Of a stretch of 64,000 bases of DNA, positions 48,121 through 61,000 are shown in pieces. The translations under genes were made by a program, and so were the position numbers. Numbering within the stretch: the stretch's first letter is position 1; every line of letters begins with the position of its first letter. A model generated the notes under the pieces. That model had not been told where the DNA came from, did not search any database, and saw only the letters and a list, made by a program, of their open reading frames with translations. Source of the stretch: Oxyruncus cristatus (taxonomy: Eukaryota > Chordata > Aves > Passeriformes > Cotingidae). The stretch is taken from positions 1,375,776 to 1,439,775 of the forward strand of contig VXAY01002359.1 in assembly GCA_013399855.1 (NCBI GenBank), in the 5' to 3' direction.

Positions 48121-49489
48121 AAAAATTAGTGATGCAAGAAAAACGTACTGAAACAAACAAGCATCTTTAAAAGTTACTACAAGGTACCTTTGACAAGTAG
48201 TCTCTGCTCAACATCTGTTACAACACACATGCAGATAACACTGACGCACATTCCAGCTGGCAAAGCTTCCTTCTCAAATCTCTTAGTCCAGGATGGATAC
48301 AGCACAGCTAGCTGCAGTTCCTATTACAGCTGAAATCCCATTCTTAAATCCAGTAACTAAAAATAAGTTGGTATTTTATTTCCATTATTGGGGAGCTGGA
48401 GAAGAGAACCTAAAATTTGAACTAAGAGCAGAGTGTCTAGACAATTTAATATATATCTTTCCTGAAGTTAACAGAATTTTCATACATAACATAGATGTGT
48501 TGTTAAAATACGCTTAAGAGTGTAATCCTTACTCCTTTCTTACAATCCATTCTCTCTGAAAGTAAACAAAGTAGAAAAAACAAAAGTGAAAACTCAAGCA
48601 ATTTCCAAGCAAAAGACTGTCCAGTAGCCAGTTAAACTTTCTTTCGCTATTAAGAGGCAATAATGTGTCTTGTCCGTAAAACACCACTAGAAATGCCCTT
48701 CCAAAGGGTTATTTAATTCTAAAACAAGTCAAATAGCATGAAGTTGCTGTTGAAGTTCCATGATCATTTCAGCAAATAAATGCAACTACTTTGTCACTGA
48801 TTAACACACCAGGGCAAAACACGGCTCCCAAACATCAGACTTGCTCAGTACACTGTGACACCTTTCCAGTGTCAGCTGGCATCTGTTTAGGAAACAACTC
48901 TACAGGTGACAGAGCCAGGTCAATAAAAGATTATTATTGCCTGAAAAAAACGCAGGTTTTTTCCAAATCTACCAAAGGTGGATCATTTTGCAACTCTGCC
49001 ATCAACCCTGCTAATCCAAACATGTTCTCCAGAACTGTACCTATCCCACCAGCACCTCATTTGAAGCCATGAACACAAGGACTGGTTGAAGACTCCCCGT
49101 CATAATTACTAGTTATAAATAAAAGGGTTTACAAGTTAATGCATTTGCTGTTTATTTTAGGATCATATAGAGTATCTTATTCTGTGTAGATTAAACAGTG
49201 ATTTACCACACAATGAACAGATCTACCTCGTAAAAAATAAAACGCTCAGGAACAAAAGCTCGAAACAAGAGGAGAGTCGTTATGAATATTCTCCGGAGGA
49301 CTCCTGTAGATTTCCACCAGTCGAGGTCCTCCTGCAGCCTGGGCACCCTTTGCCTGGGCAGGTAACCGAGTGTCTTTCGAAATGCCGACACAAAGTAAAC
49401 ACATTAAGAAGTCCTGAAAAACTCATTTACAGCTCTTGTCTTGGTGACATCTGCATGACTCATCACCTAATTATAATGAAACGGTGCGT
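48121..49489. other. Probable intronic stretch, nothing recognised
   Basis: Unique AT-leaning sequence without recognisable exons. A frame of 93 codons at 48791-49072 (plus) has no homology that I recognise. Confidence 0.5.
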
Positions 49490-49870
49490 ACCTACCTAAA
49501 AGCCGAATCCATCCCTGCTTCGTGATCACCATACTGATGAGCAGAGCAGCGCCTGTTTACATTTTTCTTGGCATTACTTATGTGCGCACAGATACAGGAA
49601 GTATCTCGTTCGGACAAATTAAAAACATCAACCCAAATTTAAGCTAGCTCAAGTAACTTCTTTTCAAAGAGATGCAAATAAGCTGTTTCCCCGCTCACGC
49701 GGACGCTGAAAGAGCAAAGGAATGCAGGAGAGAACAATGGCTGCTCCAGCGTGTTAATTGCAGCCTGAATGTAACAAAAGGAATTCCAAATAGAACCAAA
49801 CAAAGTAATTACCACATTGCCATTTAACTTGACAGGCTGTAATCTACATTTAATAGAGAAGCTTTCCTTA
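49490..49870. promoter_or_regulatory. Strong candidate conserved enhancer with POU, SOX and homeodomain sites
   Basis: Within about 150 bases lie a perfect POU octamer ATGCAAAT (49672-49679), a SOX site AACAATGG (49733-49740), GTTAATTG (49753-49760) and the palindromic homeodomain word GTAATTAC (49805-49812). The left part holds tgtttacattt and retained CpGs, including a ccgctcacgcggacgctg stretch in otherwise AT-rich DNA. Joint POU-SOX sites are a known signature of neural and stem-cell enhancers. The segment has no frame of interest and no simple repeats. It lies inside the probable intron of the minus-strand gene. Function is inferred; sequence conservation was not tested. Confidence 0.42.
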
Positions 49871-50108
49871 CTTGGACCCCAAAATGCCTATTTCAGCCTT
49901 CCTGCGAATGTCCTAAGTGGGGAATTACTGACGACTTGGTTTCACCAAGTCCTTTCCTATCAGGCAGGGGAACTGAATTTGGCGTTTCCACCCCGTTTTC
50001 TTCTTCATGTAGGTAATCTTGCACTGCTGCAGGAACCTAAGGAAAGGTACAGACGGTACAGTTCATAGTCTACCCGCTGTTGGTTCAGACAAAATTCATG
50101 AATAGGGG
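49871..50108. other. Probable intronic stretch, possibly extending the upstream element
   Basis: Unique sequence between the candidate enhancer and the A/C-rich tract. It keeps complex texture and a few CpGs (gaatgtcc..., tggcgtttccaccccg). No exon recognised. Confidence 0.4.
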
Positions 50109-50304
50109 GAAAAAAACCAAAAACCAAAACAAAACAAAAAACCCCAAACAAACAAAAACCCCACACACACACAAAAAACACCCAAAACAAACAAAAAATA
50201 AACAAAAAAACCCACAAAAACAAAACACAAAAGCCCAAACAAACAAAAACCACAAACAAAAACCAACCAAACAAACACCAAACCAACCAAACAAACAAAA
50301 AAAA
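50109..50304. repeat. Large A/C-rich low-complexity tract, (CAAA)n-like
   Basis: About 196 bases composed almost only of A and C, built from aaac, aaacc, caaa and accaa words without a fixed period, with a small cacacacaca core at about 50163-50173. G appears only in one agccc word. The minus strand is T/G-only and gives long artefactual frames rich in F, V, G, C, W and L. It is the largest of several similar tracts in the window. Confidence 0.95.
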
Positions 50305-52030
50305 GCCATTCTCACCAAAGCAGATTTTCCTCTTTTCCCCAGAGCAAGACGGAGGGAAAAGAAAACAACTCAGAGACTTTAAACATCAGATGAGCAGAAC
50401 CAGGTTTTTACATTTAAGAACCCATTTCCCGGGTTGTAAGTACAGTGGGAAAGCACAAACTAAACCACACACATTCTTTGGATGAGCTTCTGCCCAGCAA
50501 AGAATTCGTATGTTTGATTTCAACTTCACAGCATGTCAACCTGATTTAAACTCATGCGAGAGAAAACTAAACCCATCACTGAGGTCAGCAAGAAAGGCTG
50601 CTGCCACAGCCAGCAAGCCAAGGACTGCCTGCCCCGAGCACCTGGCACGGCAGAGTGAAGCTGCTGGAGGTTCGATGTGCCCGGTTCCACCTACAAGGAG
50701 GAGGACACGAGCCAGCTCTCTGCACTGGTATTAAAAGATACCGGAAAAAGGAATTCACAAATTCCCACATTGTCCTACACTGTCCTACAGACAAAAAATA
50801 TCGAAGGGATCTCCTGCTCCATTACACAAAACCAGCAGCAGTTAGGGATTTGAGCAGGATTGATGATCCAAATACTGAATTTCTGATCAACTATTTCATC
50901 TTTTCAATTTGGGGGAAAAAAGTTAATGAGTTTTTTATTTTTTTGAAGACTAAAAGAAAAAAGATACGACTAAGACTAGAAAGAAAGAGCTTAAATTCAA
51001 TAGTGTTTTGTAAAGAAATTCTACAACTTTTCTTGCAGTGATACAGCTAAGCAAGCAGTAAAACATAACAACCATTCAACAGTTGCAAAAGGTGCAGAAA
51101 TCCAAGAGCCTGGAGATTTTTGGTTGGTTGTTTTTTTATGAAATGGAAAATATGGGAACTACATGACACTATAAACAGGATTCTCACATTTGTGTCTTCT
51201 AATTGTATAAGGACTGAAGATCTGGATCTTTGCCTTTCCTTTACTAATCTTCCAGCTGAGTAATCAACTAAAGGTTGAGATAAGCTCACAATGAAGAGAA
51301 ACTCCCTTTGTTTCAGGACTAAAAATAATGATGTTACTAAGAAGCCAGGGATCTCATGAGATCAATACTCCAAGTTCATCCAAATCTTCTCATAATGCCC
51401 CTATAATACTCTTGGCAGCACTGGTTGTGTTTGATATCCCTGAGACAAACCCAGTGCTGGCCCAGGGTCTTCTCCCCTCCCCAAACTGCAATAATGAGAA
51501 GGGATATCCAACCCCAAATATGCATCACCCAGTTAATAGCTTCAGCCCTCACAGGACAACATTGCTACTGGTTTTATGATTCAAAGAAACTTGCAACTTC
51601 AACAAGTGGGGTAATTCACTATTTTGGAATTTGCACTGTTCAATTCACCACAGTTCTCAGTCAAACCCTGAAGAATTTGGGGCATTCACACTTCCCCTGA
51701 TGACCCAATAACCCACACCGAGTTCAAGAAAGCAATGCTGAAGTGAACTTTGTATGGCTGTACCCTTCAAAGAGGAAAACACTGCTCAGTATTTATCTTT
51801 ATCAAACATATAACCATATATGAACAATACTAATAAGAGGAATCCAGAAACAACTTCATCATGCAATCTGTTTTTCAAAAGAGCTTTCTTAGAACTTTTT
51901 TTGAAATTGCTTTTATGGCAGCTTGGAATTCAGTAAAACTCTCCCATGCTGGGAATCACTACAGTGGCTCCGCCTATAGGGAAACAGACGACCTGGGTGC
52001 CTTTAAATGCACTCACACCCCCCCCCCCCC
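50305..52030. other. Probable intronic stretch ending at a poly-C run
   Basis: No exon recognised. A 128-codon plus-strand frame at 50655-51041 is Lys- and Arg-rich in an A-rich region and looks like chance. The last 13 bases (52018-52030) are a C homopolymer that abuts the assembly gap. Confidence 0.5.
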
Positions 52031-52060
52031 NNNNNNNNNNNNNNNNNNNNNNNNNNNNNN
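52031..52060. other. Assembly gap (30 N)
   Basis: Thirty consecutive N follow a run of at least 13 C. The true gap size is unknown. Poly-C/G-quadruplex-type sequence commonly stops polymerase-based sequencing. Confidence 0.99.
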
Positions 52061-55000
52061 ACCAAACTTGAGTGCTCTGAAGCTGTGCTGGTATTGTATC
52101 AACCAAATTACATCAGCAGTGGAGCTCAACAACATGAAACAGAGTAGCTACCACATAATCAGAATAGGTCTCAGCTGCTGCATATTCATTTTCATTATTC
52201 TTCTGTGAATCTGTATTTCACATGCCTTTCTGGCACTGTGGTCTGGTTCCCCATTCCAAACAAACCTTGCCACTTTCTCTTGTGCTTTCCTGACCCGACT
52301 TTATAATGCTCATTTTCTGCCAGATTTACTTTTCTCTGACAACATGCTAAAAAACTTTACATAAATAGTCTCAACTGCCTTGAAACTGTTCTCATGGTAC
52401 ATGCTAAACTGTGAGAGTTACAACTTTGAGCAAGGAAGGATTCACACCATTCAGCTTTGCTAGAGCCATTTTCCTCCCAGTGGACAAATAAGGGGAAAAC
52501 GCAGAACAGACAGAAGAAAAATGGCATTTAAAAGGAAGGGATACAGAAGCCCCGCAGGGGGATAACCTGGCCAGCTGACCTTCACTTTGAAATTTTGCCA
52601 GTGCAAATTAAGTAGCTAGTCTGCAGCATGTCTGGCAGCAGTGTGGGAAGGAAGTTGTGCAGTGATTTTGGATGAAACACTTCCTCAATTCACAACAACA
52701 GCGCATTAAATATCAAAAAAAGGTTAATAAGGAAGTACTGGAAAACACATTGTGGAAAACACGCCAAGAAAACAGAGAGGGGAGAGGATAAGAACAAACA
52801 AAATATCATAAAGTTGACAAAATTGTACCAAGAAGTTTCAAAAGCCAGGGAAAAAGCAAAACATGCATTATTTTGACACTGTCTGATATGCCTTAATACA
52901 AAAACTACCACACAGCACAAATAACATTTGAAAACAAATTAAAGGCTGTGCTTTAATAAAGTGAAAGGAGAAGGCCTTTGGTAAAAGACAAAAAGCAACA
53001 GCAAAGTTTGTTACACCTTGAAGCTGGACTAGAGAACAACAATTTGTAACCACAGATTTAGCTTTTCACCAAGATATCACCATCAGTGTGATATCAAATG
53101 AATTATATTAACCACTTTGACCCCTTGCTTTCTGCTTTGTAGACCAAGATAACAAATCTTACAAAACTGACATCTGACATAATTTCTTTCAGTAAGAATG
53201 TATTTGCATGTACATCCACATAAATCCACAATTTATTCCTAGTTTCTAGCAACTTGCACTCATTTGACCTGACCTTTTTACCTTGTATCTCCGCCATAAA
53301 TTCTCTAGGAGTCACATGGCATTTTCCTCTTCCCAGCACTTCAAACCTGATGTTTGACTCCTTTGACACGAAAGCTGACAACCGAAATTCAAAGCATCAG
53401 CCATCCCCCAAAGCTGCCAACAGTAAAGTGCTGTGGTTGGGATACACAACCTAGAGGCAGGTGGACAAGCACACAACCGGATGCAGAAAGACCCGAAATC
53501 TAATTCTGCTCTTGGTTTGATTTGACACGTAGTTCTACTCAAGTTCTTTTGCCTTGGTCTCACGGAAAACAGATAAAACATCCACTCCATCTACTGTCTA
53601 CATGAAATTTTCTTGTGAGGAGGGGGAAGAAGTCACGATGTCTCAAACATGCACAGTCACTACAACACTGAGGGAATTATTTTTCTGCCTTAATCTTCCC
53701 GTGTCTCAGTGCTTTGCCTGTGAGCTGTGAACTGCTACCTGACAGAAGAGTTCAGACTGTGCCAGGGGCCAGACAGCAGGATGGGAAGTGTCTTGACAGT
53801 GCCCACATGACAACAGACACAGGGCAGCATCTGGACAAGGTGCTATAAATAAAACATTGGGCCAGCCAGACCCTGCTGGGAATAAAAAGAACTGAAAAAA
53901 TGCTTCATTCGGATCACTGCCTACAAACTGAAGGATATGTTACATGTGGGAAATACAAGTTTCTTGCTACATGGTCTTAAACTACGAGAATGCATATGCA
54001 TGAGGTCAGGGCAAAAGTATCTATGCTTACAAAAATAAGTAACATTTGAGTGTGACTGTACATATGGCCAAGCATTATTCCACATTAGAACAGATTTAAA
54101 GAATTAAGTAAACTCCACATGCAAATACAGAATTTTTAGCTGGAAAAATAAAAGGACAACAAAATTCCAACATCAGAAAATAAGCCTTTACTGGTAAAGC
54201 AAGAGTTCTACCCTTCTCCTCCCACTGAATTAGCACTCAACATACCCTAGACTGCAATGGGATTAACCTCAATAATAATGCTGAGCACTTTAATGAGCTC
54301 TGAGGTAGTTCATGGCTAAACTATTCATTGCACCATTTAAAACCGAAAAACTTGTTTGTATATAGATTAGGTTTTCAAAACAATTGTCATCCAATTTATT
54401 TCCAGAAACCATAGTAACAAGAAAATAGTAAATATAGGAAGATAAAGGCCACAAAGGAAATACAATTCTCATTACAAACAATGGAGCTGTCTCAAGTTTT
54501 GAAGTACACGGGCAGAGGAAGCAGCACCTGGCAGGCACTTGGGGAGGGGGGGGGAGCCTTATTTGGATACAGCTGTGGATTAAATCCAAATTATAAAGAC
54601 CAATCAGACAAACCAAGTCTCTTACTGCTTTTCTTTAGAGTTTCATTCGGCAAAATCCTAAAAGCCTGAATGACTGCCAATGTTATATTTTAGAGTTACT
54701 AACAGCCTAAATGGACTAACCTTCACATGCTCAACTGCCATGATTTAAATGGGAAACTAATCAACAGTCATGTTAGTTATTTAATTTGAACCCCAATTTA
54801 GCATTATCAAGCTGTGAAATCACACAAGCAAAAGTCAAAGCAGGTAAAAGTTTTTATCATCTCAGAATTTTCAGTCACATATTTTAATTAATAACTCTTA
54901 AACTCTTTTAAAAAACATGCCACATGAAATTCTTTCCATGTAATCAAAGTTGTTCACAACAGTATCAGTAAGAATTTCACTAAATGATAAGACACTGTAT

Positions 55001-58000
55001 CATTGTAACACATAAATCTTCCATCAGTTGTCAAATCCAGTATTAAGGATAACCGTTAGAAGCTATTAGTATAAGTCAATTGAAAATTAAAAGCATATAG
55101 TAATACAGATTAAAGGCTTAGCACACACACTGAGGGATCTGTACATGATATCACATCTCATTAAGATGTGTTGGTTAATCAATGACTGAAAACATCCACT
55201 AAACATTAACCTTGACAAAAGATATAAAAATTCAGCCTTATCACGCTGTATCACTGCACCATATAATCTCATAAAATGGAAAGTTCTGTTCTCATAAGCT
55301 ACCACACAAACTTATACCACTGGCCACCAAGTCTTCCAAGAATTTGTAACTAACCTGTCCTGCTGAGTGTCTCAGTGATTACAAAAGTAACTGATGATGC
55401 ACTTAAAGCTCTCCCCAAAATAAGGAGCAGGGCTCCCCTCATCAGCCCCAGCAGTGCCAGCCAGATACTGCAGAGAAGCAGAAGAGGGGGGAAAGGGCCA
55501 GTTAATATATGAGACAAATCTATAGGAAACACGGCTTCATTAGTTCCAGTGCTCACAGATCAGCTGTTTGTATAAGCAGTTTTGCTTGGAGCAGTGCTTT
55601 GTCAGTATTATTACTGTTATGTTATGCAAAGAATGTATTAAATTCTTAAATATTACATGAGATTTAATGGATTGTGTATCGCATGTGGGAGGTCAAACAA
55701 GGAGTGTAATGTTCCATTCAGCATTATAGATGTAACTTCAAAAATAGAAGCCTGCATTATACTTCAAGGAGCAAGTGCAGATCAAACATATGTGCGAGAT
55801 GGAGGAAGGCAGCCTGAAAAGTAGAGGGAAATAATAAAATAAAATTAGGAATATAATTTAAAAAATAAGCAGTGGTTGTGACAAGCAACAGTGCAGTTTT
55901 CAAGGAAGTTCTCATTGCTCTGATCTCTGTTATAAAGGTAACCCAAACCACAGCAGGACTGCAACCAAGCAGCTGTGCCATTGATGGTACCCACCCAGTA
56001 CTAAGTGACTTCCAAAGCCACCGTCCACAGTAAGAAGTTTTAAAGTTCAGTCCCTTTTAAAACATTTTCTGCTTTCAGAACATAGCTATAAATTCTTCAC
56101 ATAACCCTCCCTCACCCAACAGAACACTGCATTTGTTTTTTCCTTGCTGCAGCAAGGACATACAAAGAATGGCAGAAAGTATCCCAACTTCTACTTTCCA
56201 CCTGTAACTTCACAACAGAGCCAAAAATAGTCTAAGTCTAATTTTAGGTCCAATTCTCTTAAATTCTATCAGAAGGTATATTGCTTATCACACTTTCCTG
56301 TAATAGGAGTTTTTTACTTATCACATGCCTTGTACAAAAGGCAAGAGTGTAACACCACTGCCTCTAAGTAGGTATAAATACAAAAAGGAGCTAAAGTAGG
56401 CTATGGGAGCATGAAAAAAGTAGTTCAATTGCATTACTGCAAAAAAACCTTCCCAAACCAGGACAGCTCCCTGCCTCAAAAACAAAAACACCCACCCCCA
56501 AACCTCCATACTGTCAGTCAAAATTCATGATTCCCAGTTCAGATTCTGAGGACTGTTAGAAATAAGAATCATTACGGAAGGAGAAGGAAAAAACAAAGAA
56601 CAGTTATTTTCTATAGCTAAATGCATCCTATATTGGTAATGACTGTTTTTCTATCATGTTTTCTACAGTCTCAATAACTGCACATTCACCTCTCACTAGT
56701 TGCCAACTACACACAATGCTTAACGCAATGTTTAATTTCAATTAAGAATCGTGACAATTAGAAGTCAAGAGTTTCTGCAGCATCTGTAGACATCTTGGTC
56801 TACAGAGACAATATGATGAAATACAAACACAGGAACCTTCTCTTTCTGTAAGTCAAAGTTCTGGTACTTCAGCATCCTAATTGCAAGAGAAAAGATGCAA
56901 TGGGGTCTGTGGAAGCACAACCAGTAGGAGCCAGAGCTTTTAGAAGTAACAACTGAAGGTGTAGCAAGTTCTACTGTAAACACAACATGGCCTTTCTCAG
57001 TTACTCAGAGTATTGACACAACAAAGCCTGGCTTTCAGGCAGATACACCCCCCGAAATGTAGCAACTGCTTCCTTCCAAACGTCAAGGTCACTTCAAAAT
57101 CTGCAAACCATCAGCACTGTCTGAAGTATTGGTTGGAAGGCATGAAAAAGGAAAAGTGTTCTCATCTCACTGAGGATGGTTAAATTCTTTTAGCTAAAGC
57201 TTTCCAGTGAATTTCAACTGGAGGGAACTTGTAACAAGCATGGGAAATTCCAGCCTTAAGCACTGAAAGTTGTCAAAAATATGAGCAAATTAGATGTACT
57301 GCCATTTAACCATTGAAAACATAGACAATATAGTCATTCACATGACTTTTACAGTGAAAATCTTCTTGTAATATACATTTTTAAAAGAATTAAGCAAACT
57401 TAGCTAAAATACCCAGAACTTCCTTATAGGACATAACGTAACAATTATTTTAACCATTAGCTCATCTTAGACCATCAGATTTTTGCTAGCACAGTTTGTG
57501 CATAACTGTTAACACATATTTTTAATAAAAAGTCTGACAAAACCCCCTCTTTTGCTGCTATTTTTATTTGTCAAGTGTCTTCAAGATGGGCTTAATACTA
57601 TGTCCTCACATACTCTTCCACACTCCTATTTTCTTTTCTGTGCTCAGAAGACACCTTGCTGCTGCTATATTATTTCTCAGCCTAAATATTCAAGAGCAGA
57701 ATAAATAACCACATTTTTCTGCATTGTTCCTTCAGTCAAGGCAATCTTATAATGACAAAAAGTGGTATATTCAGATGTGTGAGATTTCAAAGCTATATAT
57801 TTTAAATCTTGAACTGGCCTCTACAATTATACAATGTACTTGAAATATAGAAAATATTAACCCACTTGACTAAACAAAGCCAGGCTTCATTGAAAATTAA
57901 TGGAAATATAAGAAAGGAAAACAGGGGTTTGGAAACATCCCACAGTTGCAATTTAGAAGTAGTCATTAAACAAGGGAAGAACACAGATTTCTACTGACTT

Positions 58001-61000
58001 TTGGCTTTAGAACATTTAGAGAAGACTTTCTCCTTCACTTAAGAGTTTAAAAATCAGATTCAGTTACACGAAGATAATGCTGTAATCGTCATTTACAACA
58101 AATCCCAAATTTAGTAAGCAGAAGTCATTAGTTGTAACAAACAGATTTTAGCATGGAGAGAGCCAATATCTATGGGAAGGGCGGTGCAGAAAGCAGGGGC
58201 CTCCTGCTCCCACCCTTCTACACCAGCTGTTTCTTTGGACTACCATGACTGTCTCAGTCCAAGCATTTCAATAAGCCACTATTCTTTTCTTTCTTTTATT
58301 TAGGAAACCAATATGCAACTATAAACTACGTTCATAAATTTATAATCCGTACTCTGTAATACGTAAACAAATGCCCATTAGAGGCCACATATGAGCACAA
58401 TATTAGATAGTAATAGAAAACAGCTGCATTTTCCTTTCTAATTGTTTACATTGCCAAAGCATCCACTCTTTAAAATACTCTCTATACAAATCAAAACATG
58501 TTGTGCCTGAATGAAGGACAAACAACAACAGTGGTTTTAAAACACTGTATTTCCTGTAGGATCGTGAAAACTAAACTTCAGCCTGATTAGACAGGGCACC
58601 CCAGAGGTTCCTGCTGTCCAGTGGCAGGGAGAAAAAGGCACACTTCACTCTGCTGATCACCCATCCCACCACCCAAGCAACCTTGATATTGCAATCATTT
58701 ATACATGTGTTTTTCTGTCACCTATCCCACTTTTTGCCTTCATTTGCCACAAAACTGTTTTATCTCTCCCTCCCTGTATACACACAGAGGCAAAAATTCT
58801 GCGCAGACATTTACTGATAGTTCAAAAACAATGCACCCAAAACATGGTGCAGAAGTTTTCACAGCTCTCATCACTCTTGTCCTGGAGCAGCCTGCAGGCT
58901 CACCTTTTGAGAGGCAAAACAGAAACACTAAAATCACTTAACAGTTAAGGGACAGCCTCTGTATGAGCTTTATATAGAGGCTCGGGTGTCTTATGAGAAT
59001 ATAACTAGACTATTACTTTCAGTGATTTGAATGTTTATCAGAAAAAAAGCTTAAAAGAGGCCCCGGTATACACAATACTGAAATCAAACTATGTTAACAA
59101 GCTATATTTGGCCCTTCATAGTTTTAAACCATTCTCTGCCCTTGGAGGTGATTGCTTCTGTGAAGATCAAATAAAGTATTAGTACCCACATAAGGGCATA
59201 TATGCCAACATAAAATAAAATACAAAAAAATTAATCTCATGTCTACACACCTAAAAAAAATAAAATTTCAAGCCCCCCCCCTTTCCACCCATTTTATAGG
59301 CTGTAAAGGCAACATGAAACCAGCATTTATAAATCAGTATAAACACTGGTTTACCAAGAGGGAACCCATTACTTGCTTTGACTTTGAAAAGAATTTATCT
59401 GTTCTTTGGATTAGGTTACAGGAGAGAAGCCTCACCAGCCCCTCTTCATCTTTCTCTGGATTTGGCCCCTCTCCAGCTCAGGAAACTAACTGTACTCCCT
59501 GCCCCATAATGTGCAGCTCCTTCTGCAGCCGATACTTCATTTTTAAACTTATCAGCTGGGTGGTGGGAAGTCAAAAACATTGGAATGGATTGTTTGGTCT
59601 TTAATTGTATTATCATTTGTGAAGAATACCGATTATAATTTTCAAAGGCCACTACTAAACATTTCCTATCCACAGGACAGAGCATCTCTAACAAGTCCTC
59701 TGCTTCACAGTTTTCTTCCATCCTTTCATGCACACCTTTCATTTGGAAAAAGCAGAAACTCTGGTTCAAACCACTGACAGGCACCAAGCCCTGGCTACAA
59801 TACCACGTTAAAGGGTGTGTGCCTGTGCCTGTGCACACTCCAGCAGCTGGGAAACAGCCGGACACACCAACCACTGCACAGCAGCTGCAGCAAATCCCAC
59901 CCCGAGACCTCGCTGCACCTCCCGGATGTTTTGGTATGCACTAACAATTATTTCCACACTACAACTGAACAAAATCATATGAATGGAGTGCAGCTAAGCC
60001 AGACAGCTCTTCCAAAGGAAGAATTACATTAATACTGGAAACCCATAGCATCAGGTTTTCTAATAGAGTGAGCAATAGTGAAAGGTGGGAGGTTTTTTTA
60101 AAAAAGTGAACAGACAGTGTTGGTTCTGTTTCATGTACAGCAAGATATTTATAGTCACCACATATAACAAAGAACAACCAAGAGTAATGGACGTGCTACT
60201 AATATGATCATTACACTACAACTTTTCCAGTTGCCACAAACGTGTAAACATTTCCATGAACTGCAATAAGAGCTCTGAGTTACATAAAAAAAAAATGAGT
60301 TTATGTCCCTAGGAAACAAATCATCAAATAAGATTCACACCAGATAAGTACCTGACACCCCTGTATCTTAACTTTCCTGAGCAGCGCTTCTTCCCAGCAT
60401 TTTCCTCCATCCATCAACTGTTCCATGATATACCTGTGTGCATTTGCCAAAATCCTTGCATAAGTGTGCTCACAACCTGAATGCAACACTTCAGAGAGAC
60501 AGCTATAATTACTTCAGATCTCAAAGCATATCTAACTGCCTGCTGGCTCTTCTGCATGTCCCTGCACATCAGTTGGGAACCATCATTCTAGATGGATCTA
60601 TTTTTGTAATTTTGGAACACCTACAACTAACCTTGACAGAGAGCAACTGAACTGCAAGTTAATGAAAAACATTTACTGGGTGGAAAATAAAAAGACAACA
60701 ATTTCTAACTTGTATTGTATTTTGTTTTCACACCAATCACAGAATAATTTGAAGGAATTCAACACAATCTTCTTTCCTTATCACCCAAAGGTCCTAACAA
60801 GGCACTAAGAACAATTGTCAATATAAAACTTCACACCCATAAAGGTATTTTTGTTCTTCTTAAAAAGTCAAAGTCAAGCAACTATGTAATTACACTGCTT
60901 TCTTCAATAATTAGAAGCTACAATATACTGGGGAAAAGATACCACCAAGGCAGCCTGTGGCCACAGCACAGGGCCAGGCATGCTCTGCAGCACAGCTGTG

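Noticed and set aside
50005..50318. Phe/Cys/Val-rich minus-strand frames
   Set aside because: Pure artefact of the A/C-only tract read on the opposite strand.
50655..51041. 128-codon basic plus-strand frame
   Set aside because: Lys/Arg content follows from A-rich sequence; no homology or splice sites recognised.
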